A stretch of DNA of 20,300 bases from Bacteroidales bacterium (GTDB lineage Bacteria; Bacteroidota; Bacteroidia; Bacteroidales; ML635J-15), in contig JAQVPT010000025.1 of the NCBI GenBank assembly GCA_028701945.1, positions 1 to 20,300 of the forward strand, in the 5' to 3' direction. This document shows positions 1 through 7,631 of the stretch, one piece after another (positions within the stretch are counted from its first letter, which is position 1; each line of letters begins with the position of its first letter). A program made the position numbers and the translations under genes. The notes beneath the pieces were generated by a model. That model was not told the origin of the DNA. It made no database searches and worked only from the letters and a program-made list of their open reading frames with translations.

Positions 1-482
1 ATTACGGGAAAAACTAATGCTGCACTTATTGAGGATATGGAAACAATTCTTGTGAATATAAAAACCAGTGAAAATACTGCGAGGCTTAATCCAGCAGCGG
101 CAGGATGCAAAGCTAAAACAAGACCTAACATTGATGCAACGCCTTTTCCACCTTTAAAGTTTGTGTAAAGTGGAAAAATATGTCCGATAACTGCACTAAC
201 TCCAAATAAGAGTTTTATTTGATAAAATTGTTCCGATCCAGCAATTACATCGGGTATAAAGTAAATTAATTGTACCGAAAGATAACTTTTAAAAATATCG
301 GTAATAAAAACAGGTACAGCTGCTTTTACGCCTAATACGCGCAGAGTGTTAGTTGCACCTGCATTTTTGCTTCCGTGTTCCCTAACATCGGTTTTATAAA
401 ACCATTTTCCATACCATACTGCTGAACTAAAAGAGCCTATAAGGTAAGAAACGATTGTGAAAATAATTAAATAAACGAGCAT
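1..482 (-). CDS. plsY: Acyl-phosphate:glycerol-3-phosphate acyltransferase PlsY (partial, C-terminus off the left edge)
   Basis: Reading the minus strand from the ATG at 482-480 gives 160 codons open to the window edge. The protein is a hydrophobic PlsY-type integral membrane enzyme. PlsY transfers an acyl group from acyl-phosphate to glycerol-3-phosphate, the first step of phospholipid synthesis in most bacteria. Visible signatures are the N-terminal helix ending in IGSFSSAVWYGK, the loop GSKNAGATN (about residues 38-46) and the phosphate-binding loop GHIFPLYTNFKGGKGVA (about residues 100-116). These match the conserved cytoplasmic loops of the family. The usual length is near 200 residues, so roughly the last fifth is missing only because the window ends. 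The start lies one base after the smpB stop, so it is very likely cotranscribed with smpB. Confidence 0.93.
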   Translation of the reverse strand, partial: MLVYLIIFTIVSYLIGSFSSAVWYGKWFYKTDVREHGSKNAGATNTLRVLGVKAAVPVFITDIFKSYLSVQLIYFIPDVIAGSEQFYQIKLLFGVSAVIGHIFPLYTNFKGGKGVASMLGLVLALHPAAAGLSLAVFSLVFIFTRIVSISSISAALVFPV

Positions 483-483
483 A

Positions 484-936
484 TTAGTATTTATTTAATC
501 TGTCTAAATCTCTTTTATTATCTCTGTCTTTTATGTCGTCGCGTTTATCATAAAACTTTTTCCCTTTCGCTAAGGCAATATCCAGTTTTGCAAGACCTTT
601 TTTATTTATGGTAAGTTGATATGGGATAATAGTAAAACCTTTTTCTGTAACTTTTTTTTGCCATTTTCGCAACTCTCTAGCTGTCAATAACAGTTTACGA
701 TCTCGTGTGGGTTCGTGATTATTACAAGTTCCAAGAGAATATTCTGCTATATGAATCCCTGTTGCCCACATTTCTCCCCCTCGAAAAACACAATACGCAT
801 CAGTAAAATTAATCTTTCCTTCGCGGATAGATTTTATTTCGGTGCCAAGCAATACAATGCCAGCAGTTAATTTCTCTACAAGCTCGTAACGGTAAAATGC
901 TTTTTTATTTTTATATGTAAATAAATTTTCGGACAT
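484..936 (-). CDS. smpB: SsrA-binding protein SmpB
   Basis: This 150-residue protein is a full-length SmpB, the small basic partner of tmRNA in trans-translation. It delivers tmRNA to ribosomes stalled on broken mRNAs. Recognisable family motifs are the N-terminal NKKAFYRYELVEKLTAGIVL strand region, GTEIKSIREGKINFTDAY (about residues 31-48), RDRKLLLTARELRKW (about 79-93) and the basic C-terminal tail KGKKFYDKRDDIKDRDNKRD. That tail becomes helical and occupies the empty decoding site. Length and all blocks are as expected. It sits between a Yip1-like gene, whose TAG stop directly abuts its ATG, and plsY, which starts one base after its stop, so the three form one transcription unit. No Shine-Dalgarno sequence is evident. 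Confidence 0.97.
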   Translation of the reverse strand: MSENLFTYKNKKAFYRYELVEKLTAGIVLLGTEIKSIREGKINFTDAYCVFRGGEMWATGIHIAEYSLGTCNNHEPTRDRKLLLTARELRKWQKKVTEKGFTIIPYQLTINKKGLAKLDIALAKGKKFYDKRDDIKDRDNKRDLDRLNKY

Positions 937-1506
937 CTAAATTACAAATTCAAAAAATGGATAAATAATTGCAAAATGCAGGATTAAGTAAATCCCTACC
1001 ATTAGCAATATGCTTATTATAAAAAAGATTATTTCGTTTTCTCTTTTAATTTTTAGAAAATTTCTAATGCCCCAAAACAAAATATAGAAACTGTATAATG
1101 AGACAATTCCTAAAAAGAATAAGCTGGGAAAAATATTTAAAACTATTATTGAGGCATAAAACGGACTGATTGAAGCTAATAACAAAATTGCGACTTTCGT
1201 TTTGTTCTTTTTCAGGTCATAAAAGGGCAACAGTTCGTTAATAACGAAAACAAGACCGATGAAAAACACGAAATCAACAATTAAGCTAAGAAAAGCATAA
1301 GTCATAATATGTTGTATGCTTGAATCAGATAAATAGGCTAAAGATTTTCCTACTAATCGAGAGGCAAAAGTAAGCAATAACAAACCAGTAAGCAAAGGGA
1401 ACAGAATGTTTTTGAAATTCAAATCTGTAAAATCTGGCTTTTTCCAACCTAGGGCTGGATTAATAATAATTTTTACAAAATTATCTGTTATTTTTTTAAT
1501 ATCCAT
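937..1506 (-). CDS. Yip1-family-like integral membrane protein
   Basis: This is a 189-residue membrane protein. I chose the internal ATG at 1506-1504 because the open frame further upstream runs antisense into miaA and has no protein-like character, and because a perfect -7 box lies just upstream. After a short polar N-terminus containing NPALGWKKPDF come about five hydrophobic segments, near residues 32-48, 64-90, 100-120, 125-145 and 160-188. The N-terminal NPxxxW(K/R) motif followed by a 5-helix core is typical of bacterial YIP1-domain proteins. Their function is unknown, with possible roles in membrane organisation. It is the first gene of the unit with smpB and plsY, and its stop abuts the smpB start. 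The family call rests on the motif and topology only. Confidence 0.75.
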   Translation of the reverse strand: MDIKKITDNFVKIIINPALGWKKPDFTDLNFKNILFPLLTGLLLLTFASRLVGKSLAYLSDSSIQHIMTYAFLSLIVDFVFFIGLVFVINELLPFYDLKKNKTKVAILLLASISPFYASIIVLNIFPSLFFLGIVSLYSFYILFWGIRNFLKIKRENEIIFFIISILLMVGIYLILHFAIIYPFFEFVI

Positions 1507-1516
1507 GTATTTAGTT

Positions 1517-1547
1517 TTTGTCCCAGCACAAAAGTAGTTTATTTTTC
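1517..1547 (+). promoter_or_regulatory. Putative Bacteroidota promoter for miaA
   Basis: TTTG at 1517-1520 is followed after 19 bases by TATTTTTC at 1540-1547, a seven-of-eight match to TAnnTTTG. Transcription would begin near 1554. That makes the first in-frame ATG (1556) essentially leaderless and favours the ATG at 1577 as start. This promoter overlaps the opposing -7 box at 1529-1536, so the two divergent units share a compact promoter region. Confidence 0.4.
1529..1536 (-). promoter_or_regulatory. Bacteroidota-type -7 box for the Yip1/smpB/plsY unit
   Basis: On the minus strand the sequence is TACTTTTG, an exact match to the Bacteroidota sigma-70 -7 consensus TAnnTTTG. It lies 22 bases before the ATG at 1506, leaving a short AT-rich leader with no Shine-Dalgarno, as is usual in the phylum. 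No clear -33 TTTG is visible at the expected distance. Confidence 0.5.
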
Positions 1548-1576
1548 TTATTTTTATGACATTTAATACTCGAAAG

Positions 1577-2506
1577 ATGCTAACAAAATATAATCTAATT
1601 GTTATAACTGGTGCTACTGCTGGAGGGAAAACTTCTGTGGCTTCAAATCTTGCAAAAAGAATAAATGGAGAAATTATCAGTGCTGACAGTCGGCAGGTGT
1701 ATCGGGGAATGGACATTGGTACTGGTAAAGACTTGGAAGATTATTTTGTAAATGGGATGCAAATTCCAAATCACCTCATAGATATTGTTGACGCAGGGTG
1801 TAAGTACAATGTTTATGAATTTCAAAAAGATTTTTTTCGTGTTTTTGATGATATAAATTCTCGAGGAAATAATGCCATATTATGCGGAGGAACAGGCTTG
1901 TATATTGAGTCTGTTTTGAAAAACTATCGTTTAATTCAGGTTCCTGTTAATGAAAATTTGCGTGAAAAGCTAAAAAATAAAAGTATCGCCGAACTTGAAG
2001 TTATTCTTAAATCATTCAAAAAAATGCACAATCGTAGTGATTTAGATACTACTAAAAGAGCAATTCGTGCAATAGAGATATCAGAATTTTATGAAACAAA
2101 TAATTTAAAAGAAGATAAAGTTCCAGATATTAATCCGATAATTTTTGGAATACATTTTGACCGAGATCAACGGCGTGCAAGAATAACAGAACGTCTAAAG
2201 TATAGATTGGAGAATGGAATGATAGATGAGGCCAAAAAACTAATTGATGCTGGAGTTTCTCACCCTGACATGGAATATTACGGCTTGGAATACAAGTTTT
2301 TAAGTTGGTATCTTACAGGCAAAATTACTTATGAGGAGCTATTTACAAAACTTAACATTGCTATTCATCAATTTGCTAAAAGACAAATGACATGGTTTCG
2401 CAAAATGGAAAAGGACGGAACAAAAATCCATTGGATAGATGGGAATCTCAGCTTGGAAGATAAAGTTGCTGAAATAATAAAGACTGCCGAAATAGTTGAG
2501 CTATAG
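1577..2506 (+). CDS. miaA: tRNA dimethylallyltransferase MiaA
   Basis: This enzyme transfers a dimethylallyl group to N6 of A37 in tRNAs that read codons beginning with U. The P-loop GATAGGKTS (residues 12-20), the DSRQVYRGMDIGTG block (37-50, with the catalytic Asp and prenyl-acceptor contacts), GGTGLYIESV and the C-terminal RQMTWFRKM are all MiaA signatures. The protein is about 309 residues from the ATG at 1577. An alternative ATG at 1556 would add seven residues of no obvious value, and the predicted promoter favours 1577. Two positions deviate from the commonest motif: GATAGGKT instead of GPTA(S/V)GKT, and a variant segment EYYGLEYKFL where AIGYKE is usual. Such variants fit the second MiaA-like type that many Bacteroidota carry, but that is inference. 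It is divergent from the smpB unit and convergent with rnfA. Confidence 0.93.
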   Translation: MLTKYNLIVITGATAGGKTSVASNLAKRINGEIISADSRQVYRGMDIGTGKDLEDYFVNGMQIPNHLIDIVDAGCKYNVYEFQKDFFRVFDDINSRGNNAILCGGTGLYIESVLKNYRLIQVPVNENLREKLKNKSIAELEVILKSFKKMHNRSDLDTTKRAIRAIEISEFYETNNLKEDKVPDINPIIFGIHFDRDQRRARITERLKYRLENGMIDEAKKLIDAGVSHPDMEYYGLEYKFLSWYLTGKITYEELFTKLNIAIHQFAKRQMTWFRKMEKDGTKIHWIDGNLSLEDKVAEIIKTAEIVEL

Positions 2507-2539
2507 TAATCGTTTAAACTTATAATTTAATTTCTGTTT

Positions 2540-3112
2540 CTACACTAAACCTGAAAATCCCATAAAAGCAAGTGCCAAGATACCAGCCATAACCAAAGCT
2601 GCGGGGACACCTTGCATTGCTTTAGGAATTGGCAGTTTTTCGATATGTTCTCTTAAACCAGCAAAAATTACCAAGGCTAATAAAAAGCCTAAAGCTGTAC
2701 CAATTGCATAAACGACACTATATGCGAGATTAAAATCTTTGTCAATTACGAGAATTGCGACACCGAGAATTGCACAGTTGGTTGTAATTAGAGGTAAAAA
2801 TACGCCTAAGGCTTGATATAATGAAGGACTTATTTTTTTGAGAATAATCTCTACCATTTGCACAAGTGAGGCAATGACAAGAATAAATGCAATTGTCCGC
2901 ATGTATTCGATACCAAATTTAGCTAAAATATAAGTGTAAATAAGCCAAGTAACGATTGTAGCTAATGTCATAACGAAAAGCACAGCTCCACCCATACCAA
3001 CAGCAGTTTTTACTTTTCCTGATACTCCAAGAAATGGGCATATTCCCAGAAATTGTGCTAATACAATGTTATTAACAAATATCGCCCCTATTATAATTAA
3101 AATATATTCCAT
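2540..3112 (-). CDS. rnfA: Rnf complex subunit RnfA (membrane)
   Basis: RnfA is a six-helix integral membrane subunit of the ion-translocating ferredoxin:NAD+ oxidoreductase. The protein is 190 residues, the normal length. FLGICPFLGVSG contains C25 and LITTNCAILGVA contains C113. In the RnfA/RnfE (NqrE/NqrD) pair, the corresponding cysteines form an intramembrane [2Fe-2S] site at the dimer interface, and both are present here. RnfA and RnfE are paralogues with inverted topology. This is the last gene of the operon, 29 bases after rnfE. No convincing hairpin terminator is seen in the 33 bases before the convergent miaA stop, only the 8-base palindrome GTTTAAAC at 2512-2519. Confidence 0.95.
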   Translation of the reverse strand: MEYILIIIGAIFVNNIVLAQFLGICPFLGVSGKVKTAVGMGGAVLFVMTLATIVTWLIYTYILAKFGIEYMRTIAFILVIASLVQMVEIILKKISPSLYQALGVFLPLITTNCAILGVAILVIDKDFNLAYSVVYAIGTALGFLLALVIFAGLREHIEKLPIPKAMQGVPAALVMAGILALAFMGFSGLV

Positions 3113-3141
3113 GATTATAAATTTTACTATTTCAAATTAAT

Positions 3142-3720
3142 TTACTTGCTTACCTTTTTTATTAAAACTATCAGATATGCTAATCCGAAAAATGCTCCAG
3201 GAGCGAGTACGAACACTAAGATTCCATCGGTTTGGATAAATTTATATCCGAATAATGAATAGCTTCCGAGTAATTCTCTGACACTACCTAAAAGTGTTAA
3301 CGCAAATGCAAATCCTAATCCCATACCTAAGCCATCTATCAGTGATGAGAAAACTGTGTTTTTTGAAGCAAAAGCTTCTGCACGTCCAAGTACAATACAG
3401 TTTACGACAATTAACGGGATAAACAATCCTAATGATTCGTATAATGCAGGCACATAAGCAGACATTACTAGCTCGATAATTGTTACAAATGAGGCAATAA
3501 CCACAATAAAAGAGGGAATTCTTACCTTATCAGGAATAAAACCTTTAATTAAAGAAACAACTACGTTTGATCCGACTAATACAAATGTGGTTGCGAGGCC
3601 CATTCCAAGTCCGTTTATTGCTGAGGTCGTAACGCCCAAAGTAGGACATAATCCTAATAGCAAGATGAAAACTGGATTTTCTTTAAAAAATCCTTTTGTA
3701 AAGTTTTTTAAGTTATTCAT
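3142..3720 (-). CDS. rnfE: Rnf complex subunit RnfE (membrane)
   Basis: This 192-residue RnfE is the membrane partner of RnfA. I chose the ATG at 3720 rather than an in-frame start at 3762. At 3720 there is a strong Shine-Dalgarno eight bases upstream, and the protein begins in the family manner (MNNLKNFTKGFFKENPVF). GLCPTLGVT holds C25 and IVVNCIVLGRAEAFA holds C108. Together with RnfA C25 and C113 they complete the expected four-cysteine iron-sulfur site. Six hydrophobic helices are visible. Its start overlaps the last eight bases of rnfG (ATGAATAA), which suggests translational coupling. The gene order B-C-D-G-E-A is the usual one. Confidence 0.95.
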   Translation of the reverse strand: MNNLKNFTKGFFKENPVFILLLGLCPTLGVTTSAINGLGMGLATTFVLVGSNVVVSLIKGFIPDKVRIPSFIVVIASFVTIIELVMSAYVPALYESLGLFIPLIVVNCIVLGRAEAFASKNTVFSSLIDGLGMGLGFAFALTLLGSVRELLGSYSLFGYKFIQTDGILVFVLAPGAFFGLAYLIVLIKKVSK

Positions 3721-4381
3721 TATCGTTTCCTCCTTCATTTGGTTCAACAATATTTTCTTCAATTATTTCTGCATCAGCAGTTTCTTTTTGCTGAGAATCG
3801 ACATCAATAGTTTTCATATATGCTGTCCAAGCTCTTTGTATGGCATCACAGTATGCTCTCGAAGTAATAGTTGCAGCAGTTATTGCATCAACATCTCCAC
3901 CATCTTTACTTACTTTTAGAGTTTGATTTTTCATTGTAGAAATATCCAAGTCCTTAAACTGTTCGTTCCACGTACTCACCGATTTGCTTGATTTATCTCC
4001 CAAGCCGGGTGTTTCTTTATGTTCAAGGGCATCGGAATCGATTATTTTGCCATCTGCATCAAAACCAACCATTACTCTGACTAAACCGCCAAAGCCATTA
4101 TTAGAAAATGAGTTAATCGCAGTTCCAATAATTTTATCATCAACACTAACTGTATAAATATATAGCTCTTTACCTTCTATTTCTATCGTGTCCGTTTCGA
4201 TTGTACCCTTATCAGCATTTGGAACAACAATATTTATAGCAGTTTTTAATTTTTCGTCTTTTGCTTTTTGGATAGGTTCTTTTGTAATATTATAAACATA
4301 TCCTAGAGCAACTGCTGCAACTGCTGTAATGATGAACAGAGTGAGCGTCATATTTAAAAATGTACTTTCTTTCTTTGCCAT
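3713..4381 (-). CDS. rnfG: Rnf complex subunit RnfG (covalent-FMN periplasmic subunit)
   Basis: RnfG is anchored by one N-terminal transmembrane helix (about residues 9-30) and carries a periplasmic flavin domain. In the family, FMN is bound by a phosphoester to a threonine in an (S/T)GATx(T/S) motif added by ApbE. Here the segment reads DAITAATITSRA with T171 as the attachment candidate. The usual Gly before Ala is itself Ala, a mild variant. KETPGLGDK (about 122-130), another family hallmark near the flavin, is intact. The protein is 222 residues, and the last 30 or so form an acidic low-complexity tail rich in Glu, Asp and Asn. The gene starts five bases after rnfD ends and overlaps rnfE by eight bases. 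Confidence 0.94.
   Translation of the reverse strand: MAKKESTFLNMTLTLFIITAVAAVALGYVYNITKEPIQKAKDEKLKTAINIVVPNADKGTIETDTIEIEGKELYIYTVSVDDKIIGTAINSFSNNGFGGLVRVMVGFDADGKIIDSDALEHKETPGLGDKSSKSVSTWNEQFKDLDISTMKNQTLKVSKDGGDVDAITAATITSRAYCDAIQRAWTAYMKTIDVDSQQKETADAEIIEENIVEPNEGGNDNE
3729..3735 (-). promoter_or_regulatory. Strong Shine-Dalgarno for rnfE inside rnfG
   Basis: AAGGAGG on the minus strand sits eight bases before the rnfE ATG (3720) and within the last codons of rnfG. Such a consensus ribosome-binding site is unusual in this window, where most starts lack one. It decides the rnfE start. Confidence 0.7.
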
Positions 4382-4386
4382 GATAA

Positions 4387-5391
4387 TTATTTTTTAATGG
4401 TTTCGCCAAATCGTTTTGGTTTCATCCAATTATTAATTAGTGGTACAACTGCGTTCATTATAAGGATAGCAAAAGATACTCCTTCAGGATAAACTCCCCA
4501 AACTCTTATGAGAACAGTGATAACTCCAATTCCTACCCCGTAAATTAGCATTCCTTTCGGTGTCATGGGTGATGTAACCATATCTGTTGCCATAAAAATA
4601 GCTCCCAACATTAAACCACCTGTAAGCAGATGAAAGCTTGGACTAGCATAAGTTTCAGGATTAATTCCGTAAAGTATCGCAGTAAAAAGAGCTACAGTGC
4701 CGATAATTGATACAGGAATATGCCATGTAATTATTTTACGGAATAACATAAATAATCCTCCCAAAATTAGTGCGGCAGCAGAAATTTCTCCAAGTGAACC
4801 TCCAATATTTCCCACCAACATATCAACATAATCGTGTGGCATAGAATTCATAATAGACGAATAAGATTCTCCATTTTTTAATCCTTCCTTAACAATTGCT
4901 AAAGGCGTTGCACCCGTTTGAGCATCAGTCATAGCAAAGTTAAGCACAGAAACTTTTGGCCACGAAGTCATTTGCACTGGAAAAGATATCAGTAGGAAAA
5001 CACGCCCAACTAAAGCTGGATTAAATGGATTGTTTCCTAATCCACCAAAGGACATTTTAGCAATCCCGATTGCCACTAAAGCACCAATAATAATAATCCA
5101 CCATGGCAGATTTGACGGCACATTAAAAGCAAGTAACATTCCTGTTACAACTGCTGAGCCATCAACCACTGTTAATTTACCTTTAATAAAAACTTTCTGA
5201 AATAGCCATTCAAAAAACACACATGCGGCTATTGCAATCAGATTAACCCTAATGGCATCGAAACCAAAATAATAAACCGACACCAGTAAAGCAGGTATCA
5301 TTGCAATAACGACTCCGAACATGATTTTTTTTACGGAATCTTTTCCGTGATCATGTGGAGACATTGAAACTGTTAACTTGTTAATAGCCAT
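4387..5391 (-). CDS. rnfD: Rnf complex subunit RnfD (membrane, covalent FMN)
   Basis: RnfD is the large membrane subunit, homologous to NqrB, with about ten helices. It is 334 residues here. The covalent FMN site of the family lies in a (S/T)GATPL motif, and the sequence DAQTGATPLA places the flavin threonine at T162. Other family blocks are SPHDHGKDSV near the N-terminus, FGGLGNNPFNPALVGR (about 115-130) and MATDMVTSPMTPKGML (about 267-282). Together with RnfA and RnfE it forms the ion-conducting core linking cytoplasmic RnfB/C electron input to RnfG. The gene is separated from rnfC by four bases and from rnfG by five. Confidence 0.95.
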   Translation of the reverse strand: MAINKLTVSMSPHDHGKDSVKKIMFGVVIAMIPALLVSVYYFGFDAIRVNLIAIAACVFFEWLFQKVFIKGKLTVVDGSAVVTGMLLAFNVPSNLPWWIIIIGALVAIGIAKMSFGGLGNNPFNPALVGRVFLLISFPVQMTSWPKVSVLNFAMTDAQTGATPLAIVKEGLKNGESYSSIMNSMPHDYVDMLVGNIGGSLGEISAAALILGGLFMLFRKIITWHIPVSIIGTVALFTAILYGINPETYASPSFHLLTGGLMLGAIFMATDMVTSPMTPKGMLIYGVGIGVITVLIRVWGVYPEGVSFAILIMNAVVPLINNWMKPKRFGETIKK

Positions 5392-5395
5392 TGTT

Positions 5396-6727
5396 TTATG
5401 ATTTTTTTGATCTTAATATTTTATTTAAATTTGCTTTCCCTAATCTGATGTAGTCTAATAGTGGAACTCCGGCAGGACAAGTAAAAGCACATGAACCACA
5501 CTCAATACAATCTAAAATTCTTTCGGGTTGTAATTCTTCGTACATTTTTACAACTGTCATGTTTTTAAGTTTGTATGGTTCTAATCCCATTGGACAAACC
5601 GTCATACAACGACCACATCTAATGCAATTATAAGTTTCTGGTCTTAAAGATTTTTCTGCTGGAAAAACAAGAACTCCAGATGTTCCTTTTGTAACTGGAA
5701 CTGTAATTGAGCTAAGGGCTTTACCCATCATTGGACCACCGCTAACTATTTTTCCAGTATCTTCGGGCAATCCTCCTGCAGCTTCGATAAGCTCATTTAT
5801 AGGTGTTCCGATTCTTGCTAGTATATTGCAAGGTTTTGCTATTGATTTTCCTGTAACCGTAATGACTCTCTCGAACAATGGTTTGTTTTTTTGTACAGCT
5901 TCATATATTGCAAATGCAGTTCCTACATTATGGACAACGCAACCAACATCAATTGGTAATCCTCCTGATGGAACTTCACGGTTAATAATAGCTTTTATTA
6001 GCTGTTTTTCGCCTCCTTGTGGATACATTACTTTAAGAGCTTGCACTTGAATATCTTCGTATCTTTTGGCAACTTCGCTTAAATGTTTTATCGCATCCGG
6101 TTTATTGTTTTCGATACCAATAAGAACTTTATTAGCTCCAATTGCTTTTTGTATTAATTTGCAGCCAACCATTATTTCGTCAGCTTTCTCCAGCATAAGT
6201 TGGTGGTCTGCAGTAAGATATGGCTCGCACTCTACAGCGTTTATAATTAGATACTCACAAGTTTTGCCTGGAGGGACAGACAGTTTTACATGAGTTGGAA
6301 AAGTTGCACCACCAAGTCCAACAATCCCACTATCTAAAACTTTATTTCTAATTTCATCAACTGTAATTTCGATATTTGCATTTAATTCAGTATTTTTATT
6401 AATGCTGTCTAACCACTCATCTCCTTCGACATCAATAATTATGCAAGCTTTCTTATATCCAGAAGTATCTATTATGTTATCAATTTTTAATACTGTTCCT
6501 GATACCGAGGAGTGGATATTTGCGGAAACAAAACCTCCACTTTTGGCAATCAGTTGGCCAACTTTTACTTGCTCTCCTTTTTCGACAACAGCTTGTGCTG
6601 GTGCTCCGATATGTTGAGCAATAGGAATACTTACCTGTTTTGGCAATTCAATGGTTTCGATGGGTTTTCCTGCCGAGAACTTATTCTCTTTAGGATGTAC
6701 GCCGCCTTTTGGAAAAGTTTTTAACAC
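5396..6727 (-). CDS. rnfC: Rnf complex subunit RnfC (NADH-site Fe-S flavoprotein)
   Basis: RnfC is the peripheral cytoplasmic subunit where NAD+/NADH reacts, related to complex I NuoF. It has 443 residues. The N-terminal part (FPKGGVHPKENK) resembles a barrel-sandwich domain. GLGGATFPTHVKL (about 137-149) and the following region form the nucleotide/FMN-binding fold. Two [4Fe-4S] motifs end the protein: C368/C371/C374/C378 (CIRCGRCMTVCP) and C407/C410/C413/C417 (CIECGSCAFTCP). The start codon is GTG at 6727-6725, supported by an AGGAGA ribosome-binding site seven bases upstream and by the normal family N-terminus. It follows rnfB after 30 bases, the widest gap between the genes of this operon. 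Confidence 0.96.
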   Translation of the reverse strand: MLKTFPKGGVHPKENKFSAGKPIETIELPKQVSIPIAQHIGAPAQAVVEKGEQVKVGQLIAKSGGFVSANIHSSVSGTVLKIDNIIDTSGYKKACIIIDVEGDEWLDSINKNTELNANIEITVDEIRNKVLDSGIVGLGGATFPTHVKLSVPPGKTCEYLIINAVECEPYLTADHQLMLEKADEIMVGCKLIQKAIGANKVLIGIENNKPDAIKHLSEVAKRYEDIQVQALKVMYPQGGEKQLIKAIINREVPSGGLPIDVGCVVHNVGTAFAIYEAVQKNKPLFERVITVTGKSIAKPCNILARIGTPINELIEAAGGLPEDTGKIVSGGPMMGKALSSITVPVTKGTSGVLVFPAEKSLRPETYNCIRCGRCMTVCPMGLEPYKLKNMTVVKMYEELQPERILDCIECGSCAFTCPAGVPLLDYIRLGKANLNKILRSKKS

Positions 6728-6734
6728 TGCTATA

Positions 6735-6740
6735 TCTCCT
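6735..6740 (-). promoter_or_regulatory. Shine-Dalgarno for the GTG-started rnfC
   Basis: AGGAGA on the minus strand lies seven bases before the GTG at 6727. It supports a GTG start for rnfC, which has no better ATG nearby. Confidence 0.6.
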
Positions 6741-6757
6741 ATAATTAGTTAATTCGT

Positions 6758-7621
6758 TTAATTTTCTATTTCGCTGGTTTCTTTATTCTCTACTTTGACT
6801 TTACGTGTAGGAAAGTTTAATTCGAGAATAGCACCTGTTGGACATACTTCGACACATTTACGACAAAGTTTGCATTTTTCGTAGTCGATATATGCACAAA
6901 AGTTTTCGACAACAATTGCATCGAAAGGACAAGCTTTTACACATTTATTACAAGCAATACAAGCAGAATCGCAGGCTCGTTTTGCTGGTGCACCTTTATC
7001 GTGATTTACGCATGACACATATATTCTGCGACTCTTTTTACCTTTATTCCTTAATTCGATGATGTCTTTCGGACAAGCAGTTACGCAAGCACCACAAGCT
7101 GTACATTTGTCTTCATCTATAACAGGTAGTCCAGATTCATCATCAATATAAATAGCATCAAAAGTACAAACTTCGACACAATCTCCTAGTCCAAGACAGC
7201 CATACTGACAATCAGTATCGCCACCAAATAATGTCGCCGAAACTGCGCAGGACAATGCTCCATCATAATTGGTGGTTTTACGGCGTTTATCATGCGAGCC
7301 ATTACATCTGACTACGGCGATTTGTGGTTCTTTTTCTTCTGCGGTTAATCCCAAAACGCCCGCGATTCCTTTCATGACCTCATTTCCGCCAGCAGGACAA
7401 AACATTCCATCTAGGGTTTCGGCTTTAACACATGCTTCGGCAAATCCGCGACAGCCAGGATATCCACAGCCACCACAATTAGCTCCTGGAGTAAAAGCTT
7501 CAACTTCATCAATCCGTGGGTCTTCGACAACTTTAAACTTTTGAGCAACTACAAAAAGTATTACTGCAAGCACAACACCCAAAACACTCAGTGTAATTAA
7601 CGTATTTAGAATAATATCCAT
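6758..7621 (-). CDS. rnfB: Rnf complex subunit RnfB (multi-cluster ferredoxin-like subunit)
   Basis: RnfB takes electrons from ferredoxin and passes them into the Rnf complex. The 287-residue protein has one N-terminal membrane helix (about residues 5-27) and then the Fes-type domain with C49, C52, C57 and C75. Four further cysteine groups follow: C138/C142/C148/C152, C173/C176/C179/C183 (CTACGACVTACP), C217-C231 (including CIACNKCVKACP) and C250/C253/C256/C260 (CKLCRKCVEVCP). Additional cysteines lie at 106, 125, 204 and 242. This is an extended RnfB with far more ferredoxin-like sites than the short proteobacterial form (Fes domain plus two clusters). It starts ten bases after the RseC-like gene. 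Confidence 0.95.
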   Translation of the reverse strand: MDIILNTLITLSVLGVVLAVILFVVAQKFKVVEDPRIDEVEAFTPGANCGGCGYPGCRGFAEACVKAETLDGMFCPAGGNEVMKGIAGVLGLTAEEKEPQIAVVRCNGSHDKRRKTTNYDGALSCAVSATLFGGDTDCQYGCLGLGDCVEVCTFDAIYIDDESGLPVIDEDKCTACGACVTACPKDIIELRNKGKKSRRIYVSCVNHDKGAPAKRACDSACIACNKCVKACPFDAIVVENFCAYIDYEKCKLCRKCVEVCPTGAILELNFPTRKVKVENKETSEIEN

Positions 7622-7631
7622 AATTCAATCA

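Noticed and set aside
1507..1716. N-terminal extension of the Yip1-like frame by 70 codons
   Set aside because: It runs antisense into the conserved start of miaA, crosses both promoters and is not protein-like. The ATG at 1506 gives the family-like N-terminus.
2507..2539. GTTTAAAC palindrome between miaA and rnfA as a terminator
   Set aside because: It is only an 8-base palindrome with no loop or T-run, too weak to call a terminator.
3721..3762. Longer rnfE start at 3762
   Set aside because: It would extend 50 bases into rnfG and past the strong Shine-Dalgarno that points to 3720.
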